From Candidatus Caenarcanales bacterium (GTDB lineage: Bacteria; Cyanobacteriota; Vampirovibrionia; 2-02-FULL-35-15): DNA of 54,031 nt. The notes beneath the pieces were generated by a model that did not search any database, was not told the DNA's origin, and saw only the letters and a program-made list of their open reading frames with translations. The stretch covers positions 1-54,031 of the forward strand of contig JAGVKQ010000008.1 in the NCBI GenBank assembly GCA_020050435.1, in the 5' to 3' direction. The stretch's first letter is position 1, and each line of letters begins with the position of its first letter. Positions 17,030 through 25,531 of this stretch are shown piece by piece. The translations under genes and the position numbers were made by a program.

Positions 17030-17830
17030 TTAATTACTTATAGATCTCAATAAAATAGCTTGAGTAATCTCTAATAATCCCTCTTTTAAATTACCTTCTT
17101 TAATCTTTGCTTCTCCAAGAAATAAATGTGGAGCTGGATTGCTGGGGTCTTGTTTGACAACTTCATTCCATAATTTTTTTGCTTTTTGAAAATCATCAAA
17201 TTGTTCAGCAAGAATAAATCCATAATAAACCTTTGCCCAAGAGTCATTTGGGTCATGTTTTAAGACCTCTTTAAAGTAAGACAAACTTTGTTCAAGACTT
17301 TCTTTTATCTGTGGGTCATTATCTATTTTTATTAATTTTTGATTGCTAAATAAATCGATGCCAGCATTCTTTTTCTTCTCTTTTGATTTTTCTGTTGTCT
17401 TGTTTTCAAGTTTTTCTTTTTTCTCAATTTCTTTTGAAATAAAATAAGCTTTTAAGTAGTGTGTGAAAGCCAGTCTGTATCTAATATTGTTTACTGAAGC
17501 ATTGTCAGGACTGTGTTTAAGTATTTCTTTATACTCGTCAATTTTTTTATCTATAAGTCCGGCATTTTCTGGTTTCCTGATTAACTTTTTTGTTTTTCTT
17601 AATTCTTTTATGGATTGTTCTACATAGCTTGTTCTGCTTAAAGCTATTGCTAAGTTAAAGTGAGCTTCTGCATTGTCAGGATATTTTTCTACCTGAGCCT
17701 TTGCAATATCTAAATCATCAGTTAAAGAAATGTCTTCAGTGTCAGTGTTTATCATTAAAGGTTCTTCGGCAAAGGTAGGAATAGCAAATATCCCAACAAG
17801 CAAACAAGCCATAACAAGTCTCTTTATCAT
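17030..17830 (-). CDS. Exported TPR-repeat protein
   Basis: 266 residues with a signal peptide (cleavage after IPTFA). TPR motifs are seen at about 45-75 (YPDNAEAHFNLAIALSRT), 165-200 (LSYFKEVLKHDPNDSWAKVY) and 210-262 (AKKLWNEVVKQDPSNPAPHL, LFLGEAKIKEGNLKEGLLE). A Lys/Glu-rich, probably coiled segment lies in the middle. TPR proteins act as scaffolds; the partner is unknown. Its start overlaps the proC stop by 4 nt, so it is co-translated with proC. Confidence 0.8.
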   Translation of the reverse strand: MIKRLVMACLLVGIFAIPTFAEEPLMINTDTEDISLTDDLDIAKAQVEKYPDNAEAHFNLAIALSRTSYVEQSIKELRKTKKLIRKPENAGLIDKKIDEYKEILKHSPDNASVNNIRYRLAFTHYLKAYFISKEIEKKEKLENKTTEKSKEKKKNAGIDLFSNQKLIKIDNDPQIKESLEQSLSYFKEVLKHDPNDSWAKVYYGFILAEQFDDFQKAKKLWNEVVKQDPSNPAPHLFLGEAKIKEGNLKEGLLEITQAILLRSISN

Positions 17831-18648
17831 CCTACTCTCCCCATTTCTATTGATCTATCTGTGGCTGCCATAATTGCTTTAAAAATCACATCTTCAAAAT
17901 TATATTTTTGTAAGGTTGTAATTGCAGCATGAGTAGTACCATTTGGTGATGTCACCATTTCTCTAAGTCTTTTCGGAGATAAATCTTTTATTTCTTTTAA
18001 CATTCTTGTAGTGCCTAGTCCCGTCATTAGTGAAAGTATATATGAAGTTCTTTCATCTAACCCTAGCTTAACTCCGCTTTTAACAAGGGACTCTATCAAA
18101 TAAGCAAAATATGCTGGTCCTGAGCCACTGAGAGCTGTAACCAGATCAAACTTGCTTTCATCTAACTCTAGGACTTCTCCTATGGAAGAGAAAATCATTT
18201 TTGTAATTTGTTTTTGTTTCTTAGTAGTTTTTTTATTGAAGGTTAGAACATTTATCCCTTCACCAATTTGACAAGGAGTATTTGGCATTACACGGCCAAT
18301 AGGACTATCTTTAAGTGTTCTTGATAACTTATTTATTTTCACTCCAGCTGCTATGGATAAGATCAATGTCTTTTTTGAGATTTTTTTGTTTAATGTTTTT
18401 GATAACGCTTTTAAGAGTTCTTCTATATCTTTAGGTTTTACTGCAATGATAACTATGTCAATTCTCTTAAAGTCTAAATCTGTATAGTCTTTAAAAACAT
18501 TAAATTTGGCTTTTTTTAAAAACTTAACTCTATCTGAGCTTTTCTCTATAAATAGTATGTCTTTTTTGCTTAGAAAGTTCTTATCAGCAATGCCTTTTGC
18601 AATGGCAAAACCCATGTTCCCACCACCAATAATTAAAAGCTTGCTCAT
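17827..18648 (-). CDS. proC: Pyrroline-5-carboxylate reductase
   Basis: 273 residues of normal length. The N-terminal Rossmann motif is IIGGGNMGFAIAKGI, and IIAVKPKD marks the cofactor domain. The C-terminal dimerisation/active-site domain has ALSGSGPAYFAYLIESL and TSPNGTTHAAI. It makes L-proline from P5C with NAD(P)H. TATAAT and an AGAGGA-like ribosome-binding site precede the ATG. The downstream TPR gene overlaps by 4 nt. Confidence 0.95.
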   Translation of the reverse strand: MSKLLIIGGGNMGFAIAKGIADKNFLSKKDILFIEKSSDRVKFLKKAKFNVFKDYTDLDFKRIDIVIIAVKPKDIEELLKALSKTLNKKISKKTLILSIAAGVKINKLSRTLKDSPIGRVMPNTPCQIGEGINVLTFNKKTTKKQKQITKMIFSSIGEVLELDESKFDLVTALSGSGPAYFAYLIESLVKSGVKLGLDERTSYILSLMTGLGTTRMLKEIKDLSPKRLREMVTSPNGTTHAAITTLQKYNFEDVIFKAIMAATDRSIEMGRVG

Positions 18649-18730
18649 TCTTTATCCTCTACCTGCTAATTATACCTGTTATACGATATTAAATTATTTT
18701 TATTTTATTTCTTTGCTAGAATATAGCTCT

Positions 18731-18736
18731 TATATT
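18731..18736 (+). promoter_or_regulatory. -10 hexamer of the aminotransferase gene, leaderless arrangement
   Basis: TATATT with 7 nt to the ATG at 18744 and no Shine-Dalgarno sequence between them. Confidence 0.45.
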
Positions 18737-18743
18737 TAAAGTC

Positions 18744-19961
18744 ATGAAAACACAATCAGATGAAAAATTAAACAACTCAAAGCATACTTTTAAAGTTGCA
18801 GAAAGACTTAGCTATGTCCCTACGTATAGCTTTGCTAAGTTAGATGCTGAAAAGCAATTAATTTTAAGTACTGGTTTAGATGTAATTGATTTAAGTCTTG
18901 GTAGTCCTAATTTGCTTTCTCCAAAAATAGTTGTGGATGAATGTATAAAAGAAATTCAAAACCCTGCAAATTATAGATACCCACCATTTAAAGGAAATAA
19001 AAATTTTAAAGAAGCTGCTTGTGCATGGCTTAAAAACAGATTTTCTATAGACATTAATTCAGAAAATGAAATCCTCCCGCTTACAGGTTCCAAAGAAGGA
19101 ATTACTCATTTAGCTTTTGCATATATTAATCCTGGTGATATGACCATCGTCCCTAGTCCATATTATCCAGTGCATGCTAGAGGTACGCTTCTTGCAGGTG
19201 GGAAGGTCCATGAATTACCACTTACCCCTGAAAACAATTTTCTTCCTCAGCTTGATACTATTCCTCAGGAAGTTTTAGATAAAGCAAAAATGCTTTTTAT
19301 AAGCTATCCGAATAATCCTACTGGAGCTGTTTGTGATTTTGAGTTTTTAGAAAAAGCTGTTTATTTATGTAAGAAAAACAATATTATTCTTGTGAACGAT
19401 TTAGCTTATTCAGAGCTTGTCTTTGATGAAAATAAAGTTCATAGCATCTTTGAAGTTAAGGGTGCTAAAGATATTGCAGTGGAATTTCATACTCTTTCAA
19501 AAACATACAGTATGGCTGGTTGGAGAATGGCTTTTGTTATAGGAAATAAAGATATTGTCAGTGCTTTATATGAAGTAAAAACAAATACTGATTATGGTGT
19601 TTGTGGAATTATTCAGTCTGCCAGTGTTAAAGCATTTTCTATTCCTCTTTCCGAACATAAAAAAACATCTATGATTTATCAGGAAAGAAGAGATGTAATG
19701 TTAGAAAAACTATCTAAGCTTGGTTGGAATATACCTAAACCTGGCGGTGCAATGTATATTTGGTTACCTATTCCTAAGGCATATAAATCAGGTTTTGATT
19801 TCTCCTCAGACTTATTGCATAAAGCAAATGTGGCTACTATTCCCGGTGGCTCTTTTGGTACTCATGGTGAAGGTTATGTTAGATTTGCACTTGTCGACCA
19901 TAAAGAAAGACTTTCTGAAGCTGTAGATAGAATGGAAAAAGCTGGACTTACAAACAAGTAA
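18744..19961 (+). CDS. Class I/II PLP aminotransferase (LL-diaminopimelate aminotransferase-like)
   Basis: 405 residues, fold type I. Landmarks are YRYPPFKGNKNFKEA, LTGSKEGITHLAFA, PSPYYPVHARG, SYPNNPTGAVC, NDLAYSEL and the PLP lysine in LSKTYSMAGWRMAF. The C-terminal arginine region is GEGYVRFALV. The overall pattern is that of the DapL/AspC-like subgroup (PGDMTIVPSPYYPVH, DLSLGSPN). DapL would make LL-diaminopimelate for lysine and peptidoglycan; aspartate or alanine aminotransferase is also possible. It is divergent from proC with its own promoter. Confidence 0.85.
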   Translation: MKTQSDEKLNNSKHTFKVAERLSYVPTYSFAKLDAEKQLILSTGLDVIDLSLGSPNLLSPKIVVDECIKEIQNPANYRYPPFKGNKNFKEAACAWLKNRFSIDINSENEILPLTGSKEGITHLAFAYINPGDMTIVPSPYYPVHARGTLLAGGKVHELPLTPENNFLPQLDTIPQEVLDKAKMLFISYPNNPTGAVCDFEFLEKAVYLCKKNNIILVNDLAYSELVFDENKVHSIFEVKGAKDIAVEFHTLSKTYSMAGWRMAFVIGNKDIVSALYEVKTNTDYGVCGIIQSASVKAFSIPLSEHKKTSMIYQERRDVMLEKLSKLGWNIPKPGGAMYIWLPIPKAYKSGFDFSSDLLHKANVATIPGGSFGTHGEGYVRFALVDHKERLSEAVDRMEKAGLTNK

Positions 19962-19969
19962 AAATTTGT

Positions 19970-21973
19970 TTAGGCTGCATTAATAAATTTTAAACTGTTT
20001 TTAGTATTTCTAATATTGAAAGAGGTTTTATTCTCAACTTTCTTTTCTTGTGGCTTCTCTTCTTCTTTTTTTAGGGGATCAAATTTAAAAAAACTTACAA
20101 AAGCTGAGTATATTTTTGGACTGGATTTCTTTAGTAAATCTGGGTTTTTAAAGAACATTGATGATGCTTCAGCGATAAATTCAACTTCATTGTTAAATGC
20201 ATAATATGACATTCCAATTCCTGGAACTTCAACATGAGGGGTAGATTGACTGTTTCTTAGTATTTCCTGGCGATCTCCTGCTGCTATAAATTTTTCTAAT
20301 TTATAAAATAACTCTTCTCTTCCTTCTTCAAAATCAGCCTTTTCTTTTTCTGTCATGTTTCCAAATATTCCGTCAGTATTGCGATCGTTTCCAAGTATTA
20401 AACTGAGAGCACCTAAGTCTTTATCAAGATATGGATTACCCATTCTTGTTCCAACTTGGCTCTTATCTGCTCCATCTATTGCATGAGCCATTTCATGAAT
20501 TATTGTTTTTATTAAGCTTTCTGCAACCATTGAAAGCGTTATAATTACTGTATTCTGATTTTCTTTTCCAAGATAAACTCCGGCAACATTTTTTCTGTCT
20601 CCTGTTTCACCGTTTGAGGCGAGTATTTTAAATCCATTCCTGTATTCAAATACTTTATTTAGTTCATCCGTTCTGCATGAATATTCTGCAATGGCTAAAG
20701 CAATAATATATTTAGTGCACTCATCAGCTTCTTGTAAGTCATCTTCATTATATTTTACAACTCCATTTATGGTTTTATATTCGGGTAAGAATTTTATTTT
20801 TTTATCAAGTATATCTTGAAGATTTTTGTCATATTCTTCGAGTTTTTCTTTATTGTTTAATATTGATCTTCTGTAGGGAAGGTGTTTGTTGAAAATATTT
20901 GGATCTTTTGTAACTGTGAACAAGAAATTCAATGGCAGTCTTAAATATTTATTATTTGAAAAAACATTCTTGTAATTAATGGAAAGAATGTTGTTGAATG
21001 AACTGTAATTGTATTGAATATCAAATTCTCCTCCTGGTTGTAAGCAAATCTGCAATTTTTTTTCTAAGCTCAATGCTTTTTCTAAATACTCAGGATTATC
21101 AAAAAAAATCTTGTTTAAATAATCGATTGCAACCATTTGTCCTGATGCTGTTAGTTCTTTTTGTTCTTTAGGTTGTTTCCATGCTTCTATTAAATAATCA
21201 CTAGTAGTGTTGATTTTAAGTTTTCCACTTTTAATTGACTCGAATAAAAGCTGCTTAAGTTTCTCATATTTTGCTAATCTTTCTGGATCTTTGGTTAATG
21301 TTTCTCTGAATGGTAAATAAGTGTTTATTAATGACTCATTTCCCGTCAAATCAAAGTCTGCTCTTGTTTCAAGCCTCTTAGTTTCAAGTTTGTAATCATT
21401 GATTCTTTCTATTTGTCTATTTAACTTTTTAATAATTGCTGATATTAATAATGCTGGCTCTTTTTCATTTTTATCTAATCCGCTTAATTTATTTTCTTGT
21501 TCTTTTTTTAAGCTGTCCAAAACAGTGATTAGCTCATCGGGAGAATATTCCTTTTTTAAATTATCTTCTAGTAATTTTATTGTTTCTGGAAGTCCTACTA
21601 ATTCTTCTTCCATACTTATTATTCTTTCTTCCCAAGCTTTATTCTTCTTTTTGAAAATTTCTTCTTTTTCTGCTGCTGTTGGTAGGTGAACTTTTATAAC
21701 CCTTAAATCACTTTTCAAGTCTTCTATAATTTTTTCTGAGTTTGGGATTTTTAGATCAATTCTTTCAATCTCGATTATTTTCTTTATTTGTTCTTCTTTG
21801 TCACCTTTTTTATTGTTCTCAGTATTCTCAACTGCAGCTGTTAGAGCTGTGCAAAAAACATCATAGGACACTATAGATGCCATTAGAATGGTAGAAGCAG
21901 GATTAGAAAATTGTTGGTTTAATCTGTTGAATAGATGAGTTTTAAATGATGATATCGAAAAGTTTGATTTCAT
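19970..21973 (-). CDS. HExxH metalloprotease-like protein with coiled coils (ATLF-type domain)
   Basis: 667 residues from the ATG at 21973, which has AAGGGA just upstream; a TTG 39 nt earlier is less likely. A hydrophobic stretch near 28-46 may be an anchor or signal. Residues about 60-220 are highly charged and look coiled-coil. The C-terminal domain has HEMAHAIDG (about 493) and, 110 residues on, NEVEFIAEASSMFF, the layout of zinc peptidases related to anthrax lethal factor. The middle is Lys/Leu-rich with YLPFRETL and HLPYRRSI repeats. The C-terminal tail is Lys/Glu-rich and ends INAA. Substrate unknown. It is convergent with the aminotransferase. Confidence 0.7.
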   Translation of the reverse strand: MKSNFSISSFKTHLFNRLNQQFSNPASTILMASIVSYDVFCTALTAAVENTENNKKGDKEEQIKKIIEIERIDLKIPNSEKIIEDLKSDLRVIKVHLPTAAEKEEIFKKKNKAWEERIISMEEELVGLPETIKLLEDNLKKEYSPDELITVLDSLKKEQENKLSGLDKNEKEPALLISAIIKKLNRQIERINDYKLETKRLETRADFDLTGNESLINTYLPFRETLTKDPERLAKYEKLKQLLFESIKSGKLKINTTSDYLIEAWKQPKEQKELTASGQMVAIDYLNKIFFDNPEYLEKALSLEKKLQICLQPGGEFDIQYNYSSFNNILSINYKNVFSNNKYLRLPLNFLFTVTKDPNIFNKHLPYRRSILNNKEKLEEYDKNLQDILDKKIKFLPEYKTINGVVKYNEDDLQEADECTKYIIALAIAEYSCRTDELNKVFEYRNGFKILASNGETGDRKNVAGVYLGKENQNTVIITLSMVAESLIKTIIHEMAHAIDGADKSQVGTRMGNPYLDKDLGALSLILGNDRNTDGIFGNMTEKEKADFEEGREELFYKLEKFIAAGDRQEILRNSQSTPHVEVPGIGMSYYAFNNEVEFIAEASSMFFKNPDLLKKSSPKIYSAFVSFFKFDPLKKEEEKPQEKKVENKTSFNIRNTKNSLKFINAA

Positions 21974-22226
21974 TTTTCCCTTGTAATTGCTTTTACAACA
22001 TATACAAAGCAAGGGGATTACTTAAATTTATATAAATACAATATGATTGATTAAAAAGAATTTTATATTTTAGCCTTGACATCTTAAGTCTTAAATGTTC
22101 CTTAATAAAGCTAGGAAGTTAACAAGTAGTTGAAATATTTTTTTTGAATTGTTGGTATTAATTCTGATAGTTTCACATAGAGAGCTAACTATCATCTCTC
22201 CGGAGGCAGAAAGGGCTAGATATTGA

Positions 22227-22232
22227 TATAAT
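22227..22232 (+). promoter_or_regulatory. Extended -10 of the TPR gene, leaderless arrangement
   Basis: TGA followed by TATAAT, with 7 nt (TGTTCTT) to the ATG at 22240. The purine-rich GGAGG at 22202 is too far upstream to serve as a ribosome-binding site and lies before the expected transcription start. Confidence 0.65.
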
Positions 22233-22239
22233 TGTTCTT

Positions 22240-24321
22240 ATGTATTGTTTACTACTTGTAATTATTTTAACTTTTATTCCTTTTTCTGCATATGCAAAGC
22301 AAGAAATTAATCCATCACTTTTTAGCTACCAGCAAGGTGTTCAAGCACATAAAACTGGTGACTATGAAAATGCTGAACTTTTTCTAAAAAATGCATTGAA
22401 TACCAATCCTTTTCATTTTGCTTCTATTATTGAACTTGGAGAAGTATATATAGAGAATGGCAAATATCCTGATGCTATCAATATTCTAAGCAAAGCATTA
22501 AATATAAACCCAAGTGATGCACTCGTTCATGTACTTTTAGGAATAGCTTTTCAGGAAAATAAAAAATATGACAGTGCTATTTATCACTATAAACAAGCTA
22601 TTAAAATTGAACCTGAAAATACTTTAATTCGTGTAAACCTTGGTCTTGTTTGTTCTCAAAAAAATGATTACCCTTGTGCTATTGATAATTTAGGAAAAGT
22701 TGTTTTAGCTTATCCCTATCAGCTAAGAGCTAGAGCTGTTCTTGGTACTGCATATCATTCATCTATGGACTATGGTTTAGCCAAAGAGCAATATAAATTT
22801 GTTTTAGAACATGAGCCAGAGAATTTAACCATTTGGTATAACTTGGCAAAAGTTCAATATTCTTTAAATGAATTTGATGATGCTAAGAAGTCTATTGATA
22901 GAGCCATTGCTCTGGATGCATCTGTAGTGGATTTATACCTTGATAGAGCAGATATAAGTTATAAATTAAATAAATTAGAAGATTCTGAAAATGATTATAA
23001 AAAAGCTCTTAGCTTAGATACATCTAATCCAGAGAGTGAGATAGAATATGCTACTTTCCTTTGGAGGACAGGGGCATTTGCTAAGGGTGCTCAGGAATTT
23101 GAAAAAGCATATAAACTCCAGCCTGACGATCCCACTATATTAGTTAATAAAGCATTTCTTTATCAACTATCTAAAGACAATTCTAAAGCTATTTCTTCCT
23201 GGAATGAAGTCTTAAAGGATGATTCAGGTAGTGTTATTGCTACCTTTAATTTAGGAAAACTTTATCAGGAAAATTTAGATTTTGATAGTGCCATTCAGTA
23301 TTATAAAAAATTATTACCTAATAAATCGATTTCAAGGGAAGAGCATCAGGAAATTGAACTTGCATTGGCTTATTGTTATCAGAAGAATAAAAGCTATTCT
23401 GAGGCTAAGAATATTTATGAAAATGTTCTTAAAGAAAAACCAAATGACTCAAATGTTTTATATAACTTAGCTGTTCTTTTGCTTGAAGAGAAAAAATACA
23501 CTGAGGCTGTTCCTTACTTGGAACGTGCTTTAAGTAATAACTTTAGTCCTATAAAAAATATCTATCAGGCACTTGTTGAAGTCTATTTGAATCTAAATGA
23601 CCAAACCAATTTAAAAATCGCATATAAAAATTGGCTAGAGGTAGATAAAGATAATGTAGAAGCCAGAATTGCTTATGCTAAATTCCTTGCTAAAACAGGA
23701 GATTCTTTAGCAGCGATTGATCAATATAGAGTTGCTGCTGCCTTGGATAATACTAGTGCTAGCAGGCTTAAGCTTGCACAGTTTTTACTTGAGCAGAAAG
23801 ATTTATATGGTGCAGTAGGGCAGCTTCAAGAATATATAAAAACTGAACCTAATGATGTAAATGCTTTGATTTTATTAGCTAATACTTTCAGAGATCTTCA
23901 TGTGAACGAGCAGGCAGCTGACATATATAAAAAAGTAATTAATATTGCACCTGAAAATCATCTTGCTTATTATAATTTAGGGCTTGTATATCAGGAAGAT
24001 AAAAGACAAGAAGAAGCTATAAATTACTTTTTAAAAACGTTAGAAATGGATGATAAGTACAATCAGGCTTATTATGCTGCTGGCTTATCTTATTTATTAA
24101 ATAATGAAAAGGATAAAGCTAAAGAGTATTTTGAAAAATATTTAATTTTAGATCCTAGCGGTCAGTATAAACAGAGTGCAGAAGTTAAGTTGAAGGAAAT
24201 AATAGAGCCAGTTGTAGCTCCACCTAGCCCTGTTCAGGAAAAAAAGCCTGATAGTAAAATTGCTCCCCCTGTTAAAAAAGAAAATGCTATAAAGCCAGTA
24301 GCTAGTAAGTTGAAAGGATAA
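22240..24321 (+). CDS. Exported multi-TPR protein
   Basis: 693 residues with a clear signal peptide (cleavage near SAYAKQ). The mature part is almost entirely TPR repeats of 34 residues (I count about 18), such as ALNTNPFHFASIIELGEVYI, AIKIEPENTLIRVNLGLV and KVINIAPENHLAYYNLGLVY. The C-terminus is a Pro/Lys-rich tail (PVVAPPSPVQEKK). Large periplasmic TPR proteins often scaffold outer-membrane, polysaccharide or pilus assembly (BcsC-, PilF-like roles), but nothing here decides among them. tyrS begins 1 nt after its stop. Confidence 0.85.
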   Translation: MYCLLLVIILTFIPFSAYAKQEINPSLFSYQQGVQAHKTGDYENAELFLKNALNTNPFHFASIIELGEVYIENGKYPDAINILSKALNINPSDALVHVLLGIAFQENKKYDSAIYHYKQAIKIEPENTLIRVNLGLVCSQKNDYPCAIDNLGKVVLAYPYQLRARAVLGTAYHSSMDYGLAKEQYKFVLEHEPENLTIWYNLAKVQYSLNEFDDAKKSIDRAIALDASVVDLYLDRADISYKLNKLEDSENDYKKALSLDTSNPESEIEYATFLWRTGAFAKGAQEFEKAYKLQPDDPTILVNKAFLYQLSKDNSKAISSWNEVLKDDSGSVIATFNLGKLYQENLDFDSAIQYYKKLLPNKSISREEHQEIELALAYCYQKNKSYSEAKNIYENVLKEKPNDSNVLYNLAVLLLEEKKYTEAVPYLERALSNNFSPIKNIYQALVEVYLNLNDQTNLKIAYKNWLEVDKDNVEARIAYAKFLAKTGDSLAAIDQYRVAAALDNTSASRLKLAQFLLEQKDLYGAVGQLQEYIKTEPNDVNALILLANTFRDLHVNEQAADIYKKVINIAPENHLAYYNLGLVYQEDKRQEEAINYFLKTLEMDDKYNQAYYAAGLSYLLNNEKDKAKEYFEKYLILDPSGQYKQSAEVKLKEIIEPVVAPPSPVQEKKPDSKIAPPVKKENAIKPVASKLKG

Positions 24322-24322
24322 A

Positions 24323-25531
24323 ATGCAGTCAGAATTTTCTAGTAAATTTATAGTTTCAGGAGAAGTCCAATATCTTCCTGGAAGTTTTACAGAATTAGAA
24401 AAACTTCTTATTGAAGCTAAAAATGAAAATAAGAAATTACGAGTAAAGCTTGGTATCGATCCTACTAGTACTGACTTGCACCTTGGACACACTGTTTGTT
24501 TGCATTATCTTAGACGCTTTCAGGAGCTTGGTCATACTCCAGTTTTAATTATTGGCGGATTTACTGCTATGGTTGGAGATCCCAGTGGTAGAAATGAAGC
24601 TAGACCGCCACTTACTTATGAACAAGTTCAGAGCAATGCTAAAACTTATTTAAGCCAAGTTAGTAAGATTCTTGATACTTCCCCTTCGAAATTTGAAGTT
24701 GTAAATAATTATGATTGGTTGGGAAAACTTTCTTCTTCAGAAATTTTAAAACTTGCACATTTGGTTACTATAAATCAGTTGATTGGAAAAGAAGCTTTTG
24801 GAAATAGAATTGATAAAGGTGAACCACTTTATTTGCATGAAGTTCTGTATCCGATTTTACAAGGATATGATTCAGTAGCTGTTAAAGCAGATATAGAGTT
24901 AGGTGGAATAGATCAAACTTATAATGTGCTTTTTGGTAGGCATATGCAAAAGCATTTTAAACAAAAAGAACAGTTAGCTATATTTTTGCCTCTTTTAATT
25001 GGCTTAGATGGAAGCAAAAAAATGTCTAAGTCTTTTGGGAATTATATTGCTTTAAATGATAGTCCTGGTGAGGTCTTTGGAAAATCTATGAGTATTCCAG
25101 ATGAGTTAATTATTCATTACTTTAAACTTGTTTCAGACTTGAAGGCAGAGCAAATCTTTAATTGTGAAGAAGAGCTAAAAGCTGGTAGGAATCCCAGAGA
25201 TATAAAAATGGATTTAGCTTATAACTTAGTGAAACAGTTACACTCTAAAGAAGCAGCAGATGAAGCTAAAGAAGGCTTTATTAAACAATTTCAAAAAAGT
25301 GAAATTCCTGATGACATCGATGAATATAAATTGATAGAATCCATTAAAGTTACAGATCTTATGCTTAATGCAAACCTAGTGCCTTCTAAAGGCGAGGCTA
25401 AGAGACTGATTGATGGTGGTGGTGTTAAGCTACAATCAGTGAAAGTTGATGACCCTAATTTTTTGATTACTAGTGACCATAAAAATGCTGTTCTCCAAAT
25501 TGGAAAAAGAAAGTTTGTCAAAATAATATAA
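24323..25531 (+). CDS. tyrS: Tyrosine--tRNA ligase
   Basis: 402 residues. The class I HIGH box is HLGHT, preceded by GIDPTSTDLHL, and the KMSKS box is perfect. GGFTAMVGDPSGR and LYPILQGYDSVAVKAD are typical. A C-terminal S4 RNA-binding domain (about 340-400) has SKGEAKRLIDGGGVKL. The combination resembles the TyrZ-type enzyme. It charges tRNA-Tyr in the cytoplasm. It starts 1 nt after the TPR gene and its stop overlaps the next gene's ATG by 1 nt, so all are co-transcribed. Confidence 0.96.
   Translation: MQSEFSSKFIVSGEVQYLPGSFTELEKLLIEAKNENKKLRVKLGIDPTSTDLHLGHTVCLHYLRRFQELGHTPVLIIGGFTAMVGDPSGRNEARPPLTYEQVQSNAKTYLSQVSKILDTSPSKFEVVNNYDWLGKLSSSEILKLAHLVTINQLIGKEAFGNRIDKGEPLYLHEVLYPILQGYDSVAVKADIELGGIDQTYNVLFGRHMQKHFKQKEQLAIFLPLLIGLDGSKKMSKSFGNYIALNDSPGEVFGKSMSIPDELIIHYFKLVSDLKAEQIFNCEEELKAGRNPRDIKMDLAYNLVKQLHSKEAADEAKEGFIKQFQKSEIPDDIDEYKLIESIKVTDLMLNANLVPSKGEAKRLIDGGGVKLQSVKVDDPNFLITSDHKNAVLQIGKRKFVKII

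Noticed and set aside
22140-22239. Riboswitch upstream of the TPR gene
   Set aside because: The GC-rich patch (CTCTCCGGAGGCAG) lies before the -10 that sits 7 nt from the ATG, so it would not be in the main transcript; no known consensus matches.
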